Assembly: GCA_910586985.1 (NCBI GenBank)
Contig: CAJUKK010000001.1
Span: 124,001 to 188,000, forward strand
Direction: 5' to 3'
From: an uncultured Christensenellaceae bacterium
GTDB taxonomy: Bacteria > Bacillota > Clostridia > Christensenellales > Borkfalkiaceae
Length of the DNA: 64,000 nucleotides
Shown: positions 56,126 through 64,000 of the stretch, piece after piece
Layout: each line of letters begins with the position of its first letter
How positions within the stretch are numbered: the first letter of the stretch is position 1
Position numbers and translations under genes: made by a program
The notes under the pieces: generated by a model
Told to the model about the DNA's origin: nothing
Seen by the model: only the letters and a program-made list of their open reading frames with translations
Databases searched by the model: none

Positions 56126-57016
56126 TTAAGATTTCTTTTTACGGGTGATCACAACTGCCGCAACGATTGCGCCGACAACGATCACCGCGCCTCCAACGCT
56201 CAAACCGATGATAAGTCCCGTATTGTCCTTTTCTTCTTTGGACTCATCGGGTTTTTCGTCGGGCTTTTCGTCAGGTTTTTCATCCGCAACAAAATTGCCT
56301 GTTACTTCAAGGTAGTCGGGATAATCAAGCTCGATAGCAGTAACGTTGTTTCCGTCTGCATTGTAAACATACTTGTGAATGTCGACTTTCTGCGTCTTGT
56401 TTCCGACAGTTGCCGATACAGACATAATCTTGTAAATGGATTTGTAGCCGCCTTGTCCGTCGAGATCGATTCCGTCGGCTTCTTTTGCGAATGCTTCGGG
56501 ATCGTTATAGAGCGAAGAGAAGAGGTTCATTACGCTGTATTCGGTGTTATCGCAGTTTTCTTTGTAGGTGTAGCTGCCGTCTTGGTTGGCAGTCCACGTT
56601 GCCTCTTCGATATCTGCCGCATCGTCTTTTGCAAGCGTCTTCGTCTTGGTGTTGTATTCGGCGATACTTGTAAACGAGTAAGAGATCGTGAGCGTTGTAT
56701 CGCCGCTTTCAGCCGTCGTTGCTTTTACCTCGATTCCTTCGAGCGCGGAATAGGATTTGATTTTGTTTTCAAGATCCGTACCGTATACAAGCAGGAATTT
56801 GGAGTTGTTTCCCGTCATAGGCGGGTTTTCCGTTCCTTCGGGCACGCCTGCCTGAGGGGAATTGTCGCCGTGAATCAACGCGGTAATCGTTTTTGTGCCT
56901 CCGCCGTTTTTATCCATTTTGACCTCGGAGCTGACAAGGGCTTCCTGACAGCCCGCAAGCGCTACGGCAAATGCGCAACATGCCGCAGAAAGTACTAAAA
57001 GTTTCTTCTTTTTCAT
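56126..57016 (-). CDS. Lipoprotein with C-terminal membrane anchor
   Basis: 296 residues. A lipoprotein signal (MKKKKLLVLSA then ALAGC, cleavage before Cys at about 23) is followed by an extracytoplasmic domain of about 220 residues with no known fold and an acidic bias. A fourfold Glu-Lys-Pro-Asp repeat (about 244-258) leads to a second membrane helix (TGLIIGLSVGGAVIVVGAIV, about 266-285) and a basic tail RKKKS. N-terminal lipid plus C-terminal helix would anchor both ends in the membrane. The ATG at 57016 follows GGAGG. No functional hint from neighbours beyond the sugar region. Confidence 0.7.
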   Translation of the reverse strand: MKKKKLLVLSAACCAFAVALAGCQEALVSSEVKMDKNGGGTKTITALIHGDNSPQAGVPEGTENPPMTGNNSKFLLVYGTDLENKIKSYSALEGIEVKATTAESGDTTLTISYSFTSIAEYNTKTKTLAKDDAADIEEATWTANQDGSYTYKENCDNTEYSVMNLFSSLYNDPEAFAKEADGIDLDGQGGYKSIYKIMSVSATVGNKTQKVDIHKYVYNADGNNVTAIELDYPDYLEVTGNFVADEKPDEKPDEKPDESKEEKDNTGLIIGLSVGGAVIVVGAIVAAVVITRKKKS

Positions 57017-57324
57017 GATTTTCCTCCACAAAATTGTATTTATGATACCGGCCGGAAGTCCGTCCGTTGTCACCTTGTTTTAAGAAAGTTAAGTTAAAAT
57101 CAGATGAAATTTTTACCGTTTTGATATAAATGATAAAAATAGGATAAAAATTTTCTGAAAAGTGCTTGTCAAAAATAATTTTTTGTGTAAAATATAGACA
57201 ACAAGCGACAAGCGATGATCTTCTTTTTCTATATCGTAGGCGAAGTGTTGTTCAAAAACAATATTGTTTGTTGAGAAGAATTAGGAGAATTTTGCAATAA
57301 GTGTCGCAGTGAGGAGGCTGGAAG
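57017..57324. other. 308-base divergent intergenic region between lipoprotein and AraC genes
   Basis: AT-rich, with no ORF of note. It holds the AraC promoter (57166-57193), an A/T-rich block near 57090-57150 that may contain the minus-strand promoter for the lipoprotein gene, and a GACAACAAGCGACAAGCGATG stretch (57198-57217, imperfect repeat of GACAAGCGA). A direct AraC binding site is plausible but not identified. Confidence 0.5.
57166..57193 (+). promoter_or_regulatory. Sigma-A promoter of the AraC regulator
   Basis: TTGTCA (57166-57171), 16-base spacer, TAAAAT (57188-57193), 131 bases before the ATG. The long leader has no recognisable riboswitch. Confidence 0.55.
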
Positions 57325-58221
57325 ATGAATAAAAGACCGACTTTGTACCAAGAGCATGTAAAAATGCCCAATCAATCGATCGGCATAAATTGCTTTTTTT
57401 ACGACTGTGCAAACGCGCCTTACTCGAGTTTGTTTCCTCTCCACTGGCACGAGCATTTTGAAATGATCTTCATCCATGAAGGGGAGCTTGAGATCGTAAT
57501 CGAAAACGAAAAACACGTTTTCCGTGAAGGGGAGATTGCCGTTATCAATCCAAACTATCTTCACGATGGGACAAGTTTTGCCAAAGAGACAAAGCTGTAC
57601 TGCCTGATGATTGACATGAATCTTTTCCGAAGCAGATTTTCCGAGATGGCGGAAGAAAGTTTTATTACGCCGCTGATCAATGGGAAAATCAGCTTTCAGC
57701 CGAAGATTTCAGGCGACGAAGCGCTTTGCGATCTCATGAAAAAATGTTATCGTATTTTCACGGGCGAGGAATACGCCTATCAGCTTTTATTAAAGTCCCT
57801 GATGTTCGAGCTTTTTTACCGTCTTTTCCGTTCTTACGTACAAGAGAACAATGCCGATCCATCCAAGCACGCCGTATCGGTAGGGCGCGAGCGGGTGAAC
57901 GCGATTCTCGAATACGTCAACGAACATTATGCGGAAAAGATCATGCTCGAAGACCTTGTATCGGTTGTCCATATCAACAAGTTTTATATTTGCAAGATAT
58001 TCCAACAGTGCACAGGCAAAACGGTGCTTAATTACATCAACGTCGTGCGTGTGCAAAAGGCGGTGGAAAAACTCATATCTACCAACGATTCCGTTACGAA
58101 TATTGCGTTCGCCGTGGGTTTTCAGGATCTTAATTATTTCAGCAGGATTTTTAAAAGCGTGATGGGTGTTTCGCCGACCGACGTAAGGAAAAAGTATCGC
58201 GAAGATAAAAACAACATTTAA
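57325..58221 (+). CDS. AraC-family transcriptional regulator
   Basis: 298 residues. N-terminal cupin-like sensor domain (about 30-160), with PLHWHEHFEMIFIHEGEL (about 37) and GEIAVINPNYLH typical of sugar-responsive AraC proteins. C-terminal double HTH (about 190-290): LEDLVSVVHINKFYICKIFQ, and VTNIAFAVGFQDLNYFSRIF with MGVSPTDVRKKY. Start follows GAGGAGG. It is divergent from the lipoprotein gene and upstream of the sugar ABC operon, which it may activate. Ligand unknown. Confidence 0.92.
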   Translation: MNKRPTLYQEHVKMPNQSIGINCFFYDCANAPYSSLFPLHWHEHFEMIFIHEGELEIVIENEKHVFREGEIAVINPNYLHDGTSFAKETKLYCLMIDMNLFRSRFSEMAEESFITPLINGKISFQPKISGDEALCDLMKKCYRIFTGEEYAYQLLLKSLMFELFYRLFRSYVQENNADPSKHAVSVGRERVNAILEYVNEHYAEKIMLEDLVSVVHINKFYICKIFQQCTGKTVLNYINVVRVQKAVEKLISTNDSVTNIAFAVGFQDLNYFSRIFKSVMGVSPTDVRKKYREDKNNI

Positions 58222-58242
58222 CTTAATATTCAAAAAAAACAC

Positions 58243-58271
58243 GGGGGGGGGGTATATACTCCCCCTTTTTT
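58243..58271 (+). terminator. Terminator of AraC gene with a G10 tract
   Basis: A G-run of ten (58243-58252) partly pairs with five Cs (58261-58265), giving a short GC-only stem with TTTTTT after it. Confidence 0.6.
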
Positions 58272-58276
58272 GGTAA

Positions 58277-58302
58277 AAAGACGGTTTCAATAACCGTCTT
58301 TT
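58277..58302 (+). terminator. Second hairpin after the AraC gene
   Basis: An 11-bp stem (58277-58287 with 58292-58302) around a 4-base loop, flanked by A- and T-runs. The remaining bases to 58489 contain a probable TATAAT (58421-58426) for the next gene without a clear -35. Confidence 0.6.
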
Positions 58303-58489
58303 ACAATATTGTGCGATATTTGCAGGAATGATTCAGACTTTTCCTGAAAAAAAATAATTGGAGATAAATATCGTACTAACATTAAGCAAGAAACTATCTT
58401 TTTTGTTTTTTTGTAGTTGTTATAATTGCCTTAAGAAGAGAAGATTTCTCTCTTTTGCACAAACTGTTATCAAATGAGGAGGAAGAAAG

Positions 58490-59773
58490 ATGAAGAAGAA
58501 ACTAACTGCGGTAGTTGCTACGACATTGATGGCTGCGACGGTAGGACTTTCGTCCGTATCGCTTGCGGCTTGCGGAGGGGACACGGGTGCGTCTAAAGAA
58601 GGGCGGCTTGCGCTTTGGGTCGGAGAACAACTTGTAGATTTGTTTACGAAAATGGCCGCGGACTATGAGGTTGAAACGGGATTTCCTGTAGTCGTAAACA
58701 GTTATACGGGACTCACTGCATCGGATAAGCTTGCGCTCGACGGACCGTTTGGCAAGGGCGGCGACGTTTACGTGCAAGGCGGAGGAGGCGATCTGGCGCA
58801 ATCGATCGAAAAGGGACTGTTTAAAGAACTTTCACCCGAGGAAATGGAGCTTGAAACCAAGTTCATTTCGGGCGCGCAGGGACTCATGCAATACAAAGGA
58901 AAGTTGTACGGCGTTCCTCTTGGAATAGAAACGAACGCGATGTTTTACAATAAAGATATTATTTCCGAACTTCCCGATACGTGGGAAGGACTTGTCGAAT
59001 GGGCGAAGTCGTACAATTATTTCGGCGACGGAATCAAGAGCAAGAACGAAAAGTTCGGTCTGCTTATCGATTACAGTAACCCTTATTATACTTGGGCGAT
59101 TAACGAGGCTTACGGCGGCTATATATTCGGTAAAGATGCCGACGGCAACTGGAATCCTCAGGATATCGGGATTGATAACGACGGCTCGATCGAAGCGACT
59201 AAGATGATCAAAGGCTTGATCGACGATAAGGTTATTCCTACCAATATGGCGATAACGCTGATGCAGAGCAAATTCACGAGCGGGAAAGCCGCGGTGCTGC
59301 TCGACGGTAGCTGGGACTTGGGAACTTTCCGTAAAGCGGGAGTCAACGTTGGCATTGCACCCATTCCGAGCATTAAAATTTCGGATACCGAACGCGGCAC
59401 GCCCATTGCTTTTTCGGGCGGGTACGGACTTGCGATCAACTCTTATACCCTCAATCCGGAAGAGAGCATAGATTTCCTCAAGTTTGCAACGCGCGACAAA
59501 TACGTGCTTGAATATTACGAAATTACGGGGCGTATTCCCTCGACGACGGGTTGTGCGGAAAATGAACAGGTTTTAAAGGACGATTGTCTTGCGGGATTCT
59601 ATAAGCAACTTGAATACAGCTATCCGCAACCCTCGATTAACGAGATGAACGCTGTTTGGGATCCTCTTACGGCGGCAGCGTCGGCAATTTTTGTCAATAA
59701 TGAGGATGTGGCTACCGTTCTGCATAAAGTTAAAAACGACGTACTCGAAAATATCAAACTTTTAAACACGTAA
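58490..59773 (+). CDS. Sugar ABC transporter substrate-binding lipoprotein (MalE-like)
   Basis: 427 residues, cluster B extracellular solute-binding protein. Lipoprotein signal ends LAACGG (Cys at about 28). Body has the MalE-type LYGVPLGIETNAMFYNKDII (about 139-158) and GKAAVLLDGSWDLGTF (about 265). It probably binds oligosaccharides; specificity is not visible. AGGAGG ribosome binding site. First of three importer genes followed by a glycosidase-like gene. A poor promoter with TATAAT at 58421 is 64 bases upstream. Confidence 0.92.
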   Translation: MKKKLTAVVATTLMAATVGLSSVSLAACGGDTGASKEGRLALWVGEQLVDLFTKMAADYEVETGFPVVVNSYTGLTASDKLALDGPFGKGGDVYVQGGGGDLAQSIEKGLFKELSPEEMELETKFISGAQGLMQYKGKLYGVPLGIETNAMFYNKDIISELPDTWEGLVEWAKSYNYFGDGIKSKNEKFGLLIDYSNPYYTWAINEAYGGYIFGKDADGNWNPQDIGIDNDGSIEATKMIKGLIDDKVIPTNMAITLMQSKFTSGKAAVLLDGSWDLGTFRKAGVNVGIAPIPSIKISDTERGTPIAFSGGYGLAINSYTLNPEESIDFLKFATRDKYVLEYYEITGRIPSTTGCAENEQVLKDDCLAGFYKQLEYSYPQPSINEMNAVWDPLTAAASAIFVNNEDVATVLHKVKNDVLENIKLLNT

Positions 59774-59809
59774 TATTGCCTGCGGGCGAATTGCGTGAGG
59801 AGGGCAATT

Positions 59810-61132
59810 TTGCGTAAATTATTTTCCTTTATCAAATTCGATAACGAAGGATTTACTCCCGAAAAGAAGAGAGCGGCTCTGTACGCGCTCTCTTCTGCCG
59901 CATTTGCGGGACTCGGGTATGTTTTACAGAAGAATTTTATCAAGGGATTCATCTACATGGCGGTCGAGCTTGCCTTTATACTATTGTTTGCGTTTTGGGG
60001 CGGTAGCGCGCTCAACGGGTTCGGAACGCTCGGTACGGTGTCCATGCGTGACCATTCGCTTGTATTCATGGTCTACGGAATACTTGCGCTTATCATACTC
60101 GGCGCTTTCGTCTGTTTTTGGGTATCCAATATTTTGGGAACATATCGGCTGTCGATCAAGCTCTCGAAAGGGGAAGAGGAAGAAAGAGATTGGAAAACGG
60201 CGTTAAAAGAATGGTTGCATGACCGTACTGCGCTTTTGTTCCTCACTCCCGGACTTATCGCGGTTGCGCTCGGTATTTTGCTTCCGCTTGTGTTTTCTAT
60301 ATGTCTTGCGTTTACCGATTACGATGCAGCGCACCAACCGCCTTTGCATATCCTCAATTGGGTAGGATTGAAAAATTTTAAAGATTTGCTTGTGCTCGGT
60401 CAGTATGCCAAAACGTTTTTCGGCATTCTCGGTTGGACGGTAATATGGACGATTTGCTCTTCGGTATTTCCGTATGCGCTCGGAATTTTGCTTGCGGTGT
60501 TGCTCAACAACCCGCATCTCCGTTGCAAGAAAATTTTTAAATTCATTTACATTCTGCCTTGGGCGATCCCCGGATATATCAGTTTGTTGGTATTGCAGAG
60601 TATGTTCGATACGGGATATGGACTCATCAACCAGATACTTGATGTGTTCGGAATTCCAGGAGTACCTTGGCTTACAAGCACGACGCCCGCGCGTATCGCG
60701 TTGATTCTTGTAAGTATCTGGACGGGATTCTCGTTCCCGATGATGCTTTCGGAAAATATCATCAAAAATATTCCCAAAGAGGTAACGGAGGCGGCTCGTC
60801 TTGACGGTGCGTCAAGTTCGCGTGTATTTCTTTCGATCATCATGCCTTATCTGATGTTTTCGATTTCTCCCATTTTCATAATGGGCTTTGCGGGAGCGTT
60901 TAACAACTTTAACACCATCTTCCTTGTTACGGGAGGGTACCCGCTCAACATCAACTATCAGAGCGCGGGAAGTACGGATATTCTTATCACGTGGCTGTTC
61001 CGCCTTACAATTACGAACAACAAATACAACTACGGCGCGGCGATCTCGCTCATTCTGTTTATCTTTATAGCGATATTCAGTATTTTCAATTTGAGAAAGA
61101 CGCGCGCGTTTAATGAGGAGATTTCAGAATGA
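59810..61132 (+). CDS. Sugar ABC transporter permease (MalF-like)
   Basis: 440 residues, about eight membrane helices. An N-terminal extension of some 130 residues with three helices precedes the usual permease core (about 145-440). The EAA loop EVTEAARLDGASSSRVFLSI (about 327) couples to the ATPase. TTG at 59810 is chosen because it follows AGGAGG at 7 bases; a GTG at 59795 would be inside the Shine-Dalgarno. It overlaps the next gene by four bases. Confidence 0.9.
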   Translation: MRKLFSFIKFDNEGFTPEKKRAALYALSSAAFAGLGYVLQKNFIKGFIYMAVELAFILLFAFWGGSALNGFGTLGTVSMRDHSLVFMVYGILALIILGAFVCFWVSNILGTYRLSIKLSKGEEEERDWKTALKEWLHDRTALLFLTPGLIAVALGILLPLVFSICLAFTDYDAAHQPPLHILNWVGLKNFKDLLVLGQYAKTFFGILGWTVIWTICSSVFPYALGILLAVLLNNPHLRCKKIFKFIYILPWAIPGYISLLVLQSMFDTGYGLINQILDVFGIPGVPWLTSTTPARIALILVSIWTGFSFPMMLSENIIKNIPKEVTEAARLDGASSSRVFLSIIMPYLMFSISPIFIMGFAGAFNNFNTIFLVTGGYPLNINYQSAGSTDILITWLFRLTITNNKYNYGAAISLILFIFIAIFSIFNLRKTRAFNEEISE

Positions 61133-62046
61133 AAGACGCGATTGTTTTGGAAAATGCAAACGAAATATCCGTTATTCAGGCAGAGCCGATAAAGCCGACG
61201 GAGAAGAAACGTCGCCGTAAGTTGCCTGTAAGCGAAGTAGTTAAGCTTGTAATCTCGTATATTGTGCTTATTCTGGTTGCGCTAGTCGTTATTCTCCCCG
61301 TTGTCTACATTGTTTTAATGGCATTTAACGAGGAGCGGAGTCTGTATATTGATACAGTATTTCCGACGCAGTATTCTTTCGGGGCGTTCATACGACTTTT
61401 TGAGCAGACAAATTATGCGATTTGGTATGGAAATACGATTATTGTCGGCGCGATGACGGCAGTGGGCTCGGTGCTCTTGGTGCTTCCCACGGCGTATGCG
61501 CTTTCAAGGCTTAACTTTAAAGGCAGAAAGCACTATCTGATGGTATTTCTTGTATTGCAGATGTTCCCCGGTACCATGGCGATGGTCGCTTACTACGTAC
61601 TTCTCAATATGCTTGGTCTGCTCGATTCCTATTTCGGACTTGTTATCATATTTTCGTGTACGGCAGTCCCCGGCAGTACATTCATGATGAAGGGATACTT
61701 TGATACGATCCCGAAGTCGTTGGAAGAGGCTGCGATTCTTGACGGGGCGACGCGTTTCCAATGCGTTGTAAAGATCATTATGCCGTTGGCGCGTCCGATG
61801 ATCGGACTTATCTGCCTGTTTGGATTCTCTGCGCCTTTCGGGGACTACATGCTCTCGAAAATCCTTATCACCGACCCGAGTAAATACACGCTCGCGCTCG
61901 GAACGTATCAAAGTATCTATTCGCAATCGACAACCGACTATGCCATGTTTGCGGCGGCTTCGATTCTGTCTGCATTGCCCATGGCGATCATCTATATGCT
62001 GCTGCAAAAAGTTATTATTAACGGCTTGGGCGGCGCGATCAAATAA
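61129..62046 (+). CDS. Sugar ABC transporter permease (MalG-like)
   Basis: 305 residues, six membrane helices starting at about residue 34, with the EAA loop SLEEAAILDGATRFQCVVKI (about 201). Partner of the MalF-like permease. No ATPase gene is next to the set, so a shared MsmK/UgpC-type ATPase encoded elsewhere is expected, as is common in Firmicutes. A glycosidase-like ORF follows after 17 bases. Confidence 0.92.
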   Translation: MKDAIVLENANEISVIQAEPIKPTEKKRRRKLPVSEVVKLVISYIVLILVALVVILPVVYIVLMAFNEERSLYIDTVFPTQYSFGAFIRLFEQTNYAIWYGNTIIVGAMTAVGSVLLVLPTAYALSRLNFKGRKHYLMVFLVLQMFPGTMAMVAYYVLLNMLGLLDSYFGLVIIFSCTAVPGSTFMMKGYFDTIPKSLEEAAILDGATRFQCVVKIIMPLARPMIGLICLFGFSAPFGDYMLSKILITDPSKYTLALGTYQSIYSQSTTDYAMFAAASILSALPMAIIYMLLQKVIINGLGGAIK

Positions 62047-62063
62047 TTTTCAGGAGAGAAAAA

Positions 62064-64000
62064 ATGAACAGATCGGTCATGTATTGGAAGTGGGATAACG
62101 ACGTGCTCGACCCCGAAGTCATGAAGAAAAAAGCGGATGATTTTATGTCGCGCACAAATATCGGCACAGTGTTTCTCGGTACGCAGTGGATTGAAGATCA
62201 TTTCCACGGCGAAAAAATAGGACTTGCGTTCCGTACTGCAATTGATAAATTGCATGCGGGCGGAAGAAAGGCAATTATCGAGTGCTGTATCCGAAACGAG
62301 GGCGAACCGTTCTATAAACAATATCAGGGAGAACCTTCCTATCTTGCAAGCTTTTATGAGGGCGTTGCAGATAAAGACGGAAAGGGCAGTTTTACCGTTC
62401 CTGCGGAAACAGTATGGCATTATTGGCGAAAACGCGGCGACGACGGCGAGCACAAAATGATTCTGGCATACAGACTCAAAAAGACGGGAGAATTTACTTT
62501 TTCCGAGGCGATCCGCTGCGATGAAAACGTTGTAACGAAGGCGGTTAAAAACGGAGACGGTTATGATATCGAAGTGTCTTTCAGCGGAGCGCAGGAGGGA
62601 GAAACGGTAGCTGTGTGCATCGGTTTCCCGCAACCGTTGGTTGATCTCGCGCATCCGATGCTTATTCCTTATTTCCGCAATATGGCGAAACATGCAAAGG
62701 AACTCGGAGCGGACGGCGTTTTCTCAGACGAATGGGGTTACGATATGATTTTAAAGATCGTCAAACCCAATCCGTACGACGATAATGAGTTAAATCTTCG
62801 CCACGTTTCCTATTCGGAACATTTTGAGAAACGGCATCGGGAATTTACGGGTAAACCCTTGAAAGAGAATCTTTTATATCTTTTCTACGGAGAGAAACAA
62901 ACTCGCAGCGCCGTGATTAACGACTATTTAAAGAGCTTGCGTTTGCTGTGTACGGAGAACGAAGAACTCATGTACGATTCGGTAAAAGAGATCATGGGGG
63001 AGGAAGCTTTTTGGGGCGTACATCCGACTTGGTGGGGCAGTGTAGACAGTCTCAACTTCGAGTTTTTTAAAAACGGTTTCTATTGGTGGGACGCAAAGCG
63101 CGACTATGCACAGACGGACGAAATGATTTTATATGCGATCCGAACTGCGTTGGCGCATCGTTTCCATTCGCCCGTCTGGTACAACATGTGGTATTCCATG
63201 GGCACGCGCGATATAAACACATATTATTGGGAGACGTGGCGCAACTTACGCTTTGGCGGAAGGACGCACTATCTCGGTTATGAATGCCCCAACGAGGCGG
63301 TTGTGCTCGAACTCAAACCGCAGGGCATGCTCGAAAGCATTGAGGAGATGGACAAGCGCATTCGCATGTTTGACGGCGTGGTCTCTCAACCCGACTGTAA
63401 ACTTTTGGTTCTCTTCGGTTACGAGGCTGTTTCCAATTGGGCGGATATCGGTATGGAAATGCCTTGGAAACCTCAGAATCCCCGTCTTGATTATGTATTG
63501 AATACGACGAACGAAATTTTTCAAAATATTCTTTGCGATCTTGTTCCATCATATGCGACGGAAAACGGTACGCTGCAAGTAGGTTCGAACGGTAAAGCGC
63601 AATACGGCACGCAGGAATACGACGGCGTGATTGTGCTATATCCAAACGGGATAAGTCAAAAAGCGAAGGACTTTTTGATGCGTTTAGATACCAAAAAATT
63701 AGTTCTGTGCTCGGACGTAAACGATACCGAAACGCAAAACTTATTAAAAAATCTTAGCGCCGCCGGTGCAAAAGTATTTACAGAGAGAAAAACAAGCGCC
63801 GAGCTGGTTGCGCTTGTTGAAAATGAATTCGGCGTTCCCGCTAATCGTTTTGGAGACGAAGGTACGGTCATGCAGGATAAGAGCGTTATTTTCACGTCTT
63901 CAAAGGGTGAACTTCCTACGGGAAACAAACTCTCCTTAATGTTCGAATACCGCGGCAACTGCTACGAATTCGAGGGCGAGGATGCGCTTTGGATTTCTGC
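62064..64000 (+). CDS. Large glycoside-hydrolase-like protein (partial)
   Basis: The frame is open from the ATG at 62064 (strong AGGAGAG before it) to the window end, 645 codons with no stop. No signal peptide, so cytoplasmic. The first 430 residues look like a TIM-barrel hydrolase: many Trp and Tyr, with GADGVFSDEWGYDM (about 220) as a possible acidic active-site strand and WGVHPTWWGSVDSLNFEFF (about 315). Residues about 510-590 have a flavodoxin-like pattern (YDGVIVLYPNGIS, VLCSDVN) as in the middle domain of GH42-like enzymes. I cannot name the GH family. Fifth in the AraC-importer cluster, so it probably acts on the imported oligosaccharide. Confidence 0.65.
   Translation, partial: MNRSVMYWKWDNDVLDPEVMKKKADDFMSRTNIGTVFLGTQWIEDHFHGEKIGLAFRTAIDKLHAGGRKAIIECCIRNEGEPFYKQYQGEPSYLASFYEGVADKDGKGSFTVPAETVWHYWRKRGDDGEHKMILAYRLKKTGEFTFSEAIRCDENVVTKAVKNGDGYDIEVSFSGAQEGETVAVCIGFPQPLVDLAHPMLIPYFRNMAKHAKELGADGVFSDEWGYDMILKIVKPNPYDDNELNLRHVSYSEHFEKRHREFTGKPLKENLLYLFYGEKQTRSAVINDYLKSLRLLCTENEELMYDSVKEIMGEEAFWGVHPTWWGSVDSLNFEFFKNGFYWWDAKRDYAQTDEMILYAIRTALAHRFHSPVWYNMWYSMGTRDINTYYWETWRNLRFGGRTHYLGYECPNEAVVLELKPQGMLESIEEMDKRIRMFDGVVSQPDCKLLVLFGYEAVSNWADIGMEMPWKPQNPRLDYVLNTTNEIFQNILCDLVPSYATENGTLQVGSNGKAQYGTQEYDGVIVLYPNGISQKAKDFLMRLDTKKLVLCSDVNDTETQNLLKNLSAAGAKVFTERKTSAELVALVENEFGVPANRFGDEGTVMQDKSVIFTSSKGELPTGNKLSLMFEYRGNCYEFEGEDALWIS

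Noticed and set aside
56036..56998. A 320-codon ORF on the plus strand opposite the lipoprotein gene
   Set aside because: The minus-strand gene has a lipoprotein signal, a ribosome binding site and a membrane anchor. The plus-strand frame is Cys/Phe/Arg-rich and starts without a ribosome binding site.
1..64000. rRNA, tRNA, CRISPR array, insertion sequence, prophage, replication origin
   Set aside because: I read the window for tRNA T-loop sequences, repeated spacers, transposase motifs, terminal inverted repeats and DnaA box clusters and found none. A tRNA scan program could still find something I missed.

Overview
The window looks like a chromosomal segment from an anaerobic, endospore-forming member of the Clostridia (Bacillota). 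The evidence is the sporulation locus spoIIGA-sigE-sigG-ymxH, a separate spoIVA, a six-subunit Rnf ion-pumping ferredoxin:NAD oxidoreductase, a clostridial-type pair of DNA-repair-like proteins (TIGR03915/TIGR03916 families), strong AGGAGG-type ribosome binding sites and many TTGACA-N17-TATAAT promoters. Several features (fused NadD-YqeK, archaeal-type Asd, frequent TTG/GTG starts) would fit an uncultured Christensenellales-like lineage, but that placement is an inference. I saw no rRNA, tRNA, CRISPR array, insertion sequence or prophage.

Layout. 1-2268: a membrane-anchored XRE regulator (cut by the window edge), a WYL-domain repressor with a palindromic operator in its own promoter, and a small orphan protein. 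2294-5400: a tyrosine-rich leader peptide and intrinsic terminator in front of tyrS, then yigZ and ilvE. 5627-9231: cysK and clpB. 9279-12073: recX-birA-nnr. 12268-15659: a membrane protein, nadD-yqeK/rsfS, a small membrane protein and a DeoC-like protein without catalytic residues. 15791-21030: secA, prfB (no programmed frameshift), tsaD. 21253-24117: the sporulation sigma locus with a Spo0A box and candidate sigma-F and sigma-E promoters. 24172-27238 (minus): lysine riboswitch-asd-dapA-dapB. 27258-32767: a YesL-like membrane protein, a methyltransferase, Hsp33, and TPR and helical-repeat proteins. 32781-34906: spoIVA and a ferritin-like protein. 34936-36905 (minus): the radical SAM/TIGR03915 pair. 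36977-39211: a two-component system. 39362-45906 (minus): a Gx-transporter gene plus rnfCDGEAB, with an RnfG carrying three FMN-attachment-like motifs. 45973-53015: a thioredoxin-reductase-like flavoprotein lacking NADPH motifs, a TtcA-like protein, a Cys-rich orphan, a CBS-domain membrane protein, MarR plus a MacB-like ABC transporter, and a 25-residue microprotein. 53035-64000: a sugar region with an isomerase-kinase-aldolase operon, a doubly anchored lipoprotein, an AraC regulator, a three-gene sugar ABC importer without its ATPase, and an unfinished large glycosidase-like ORF.

How the parts work together. Amino-acid supply is controlled at the RNA level in at least two places: lysine through an L-box riboswitch over asd-dapA-dapB, and tyrosyl-tRNA charging apparently through ribosome-mediated attenuation. 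Energy and redox genes (Rnf and the possible ferredoxin-linked flavoprotein) sit side by side. The right end is a carbohydrate island in which the AraC regulator, importer, putative glycosidase and isomerase-kinase-aldolase set may serve one substrate, which cannot be named from sequence alone. The strongest candidates for something undescribed are the apparently leaderless tyrosine leader peptide (2329-2465), the triplicated RnfG (41488-42951), the DeoC-like pseudoenzyme (14937-15659) and the flavoprotein next to Rnf (46042-46896).
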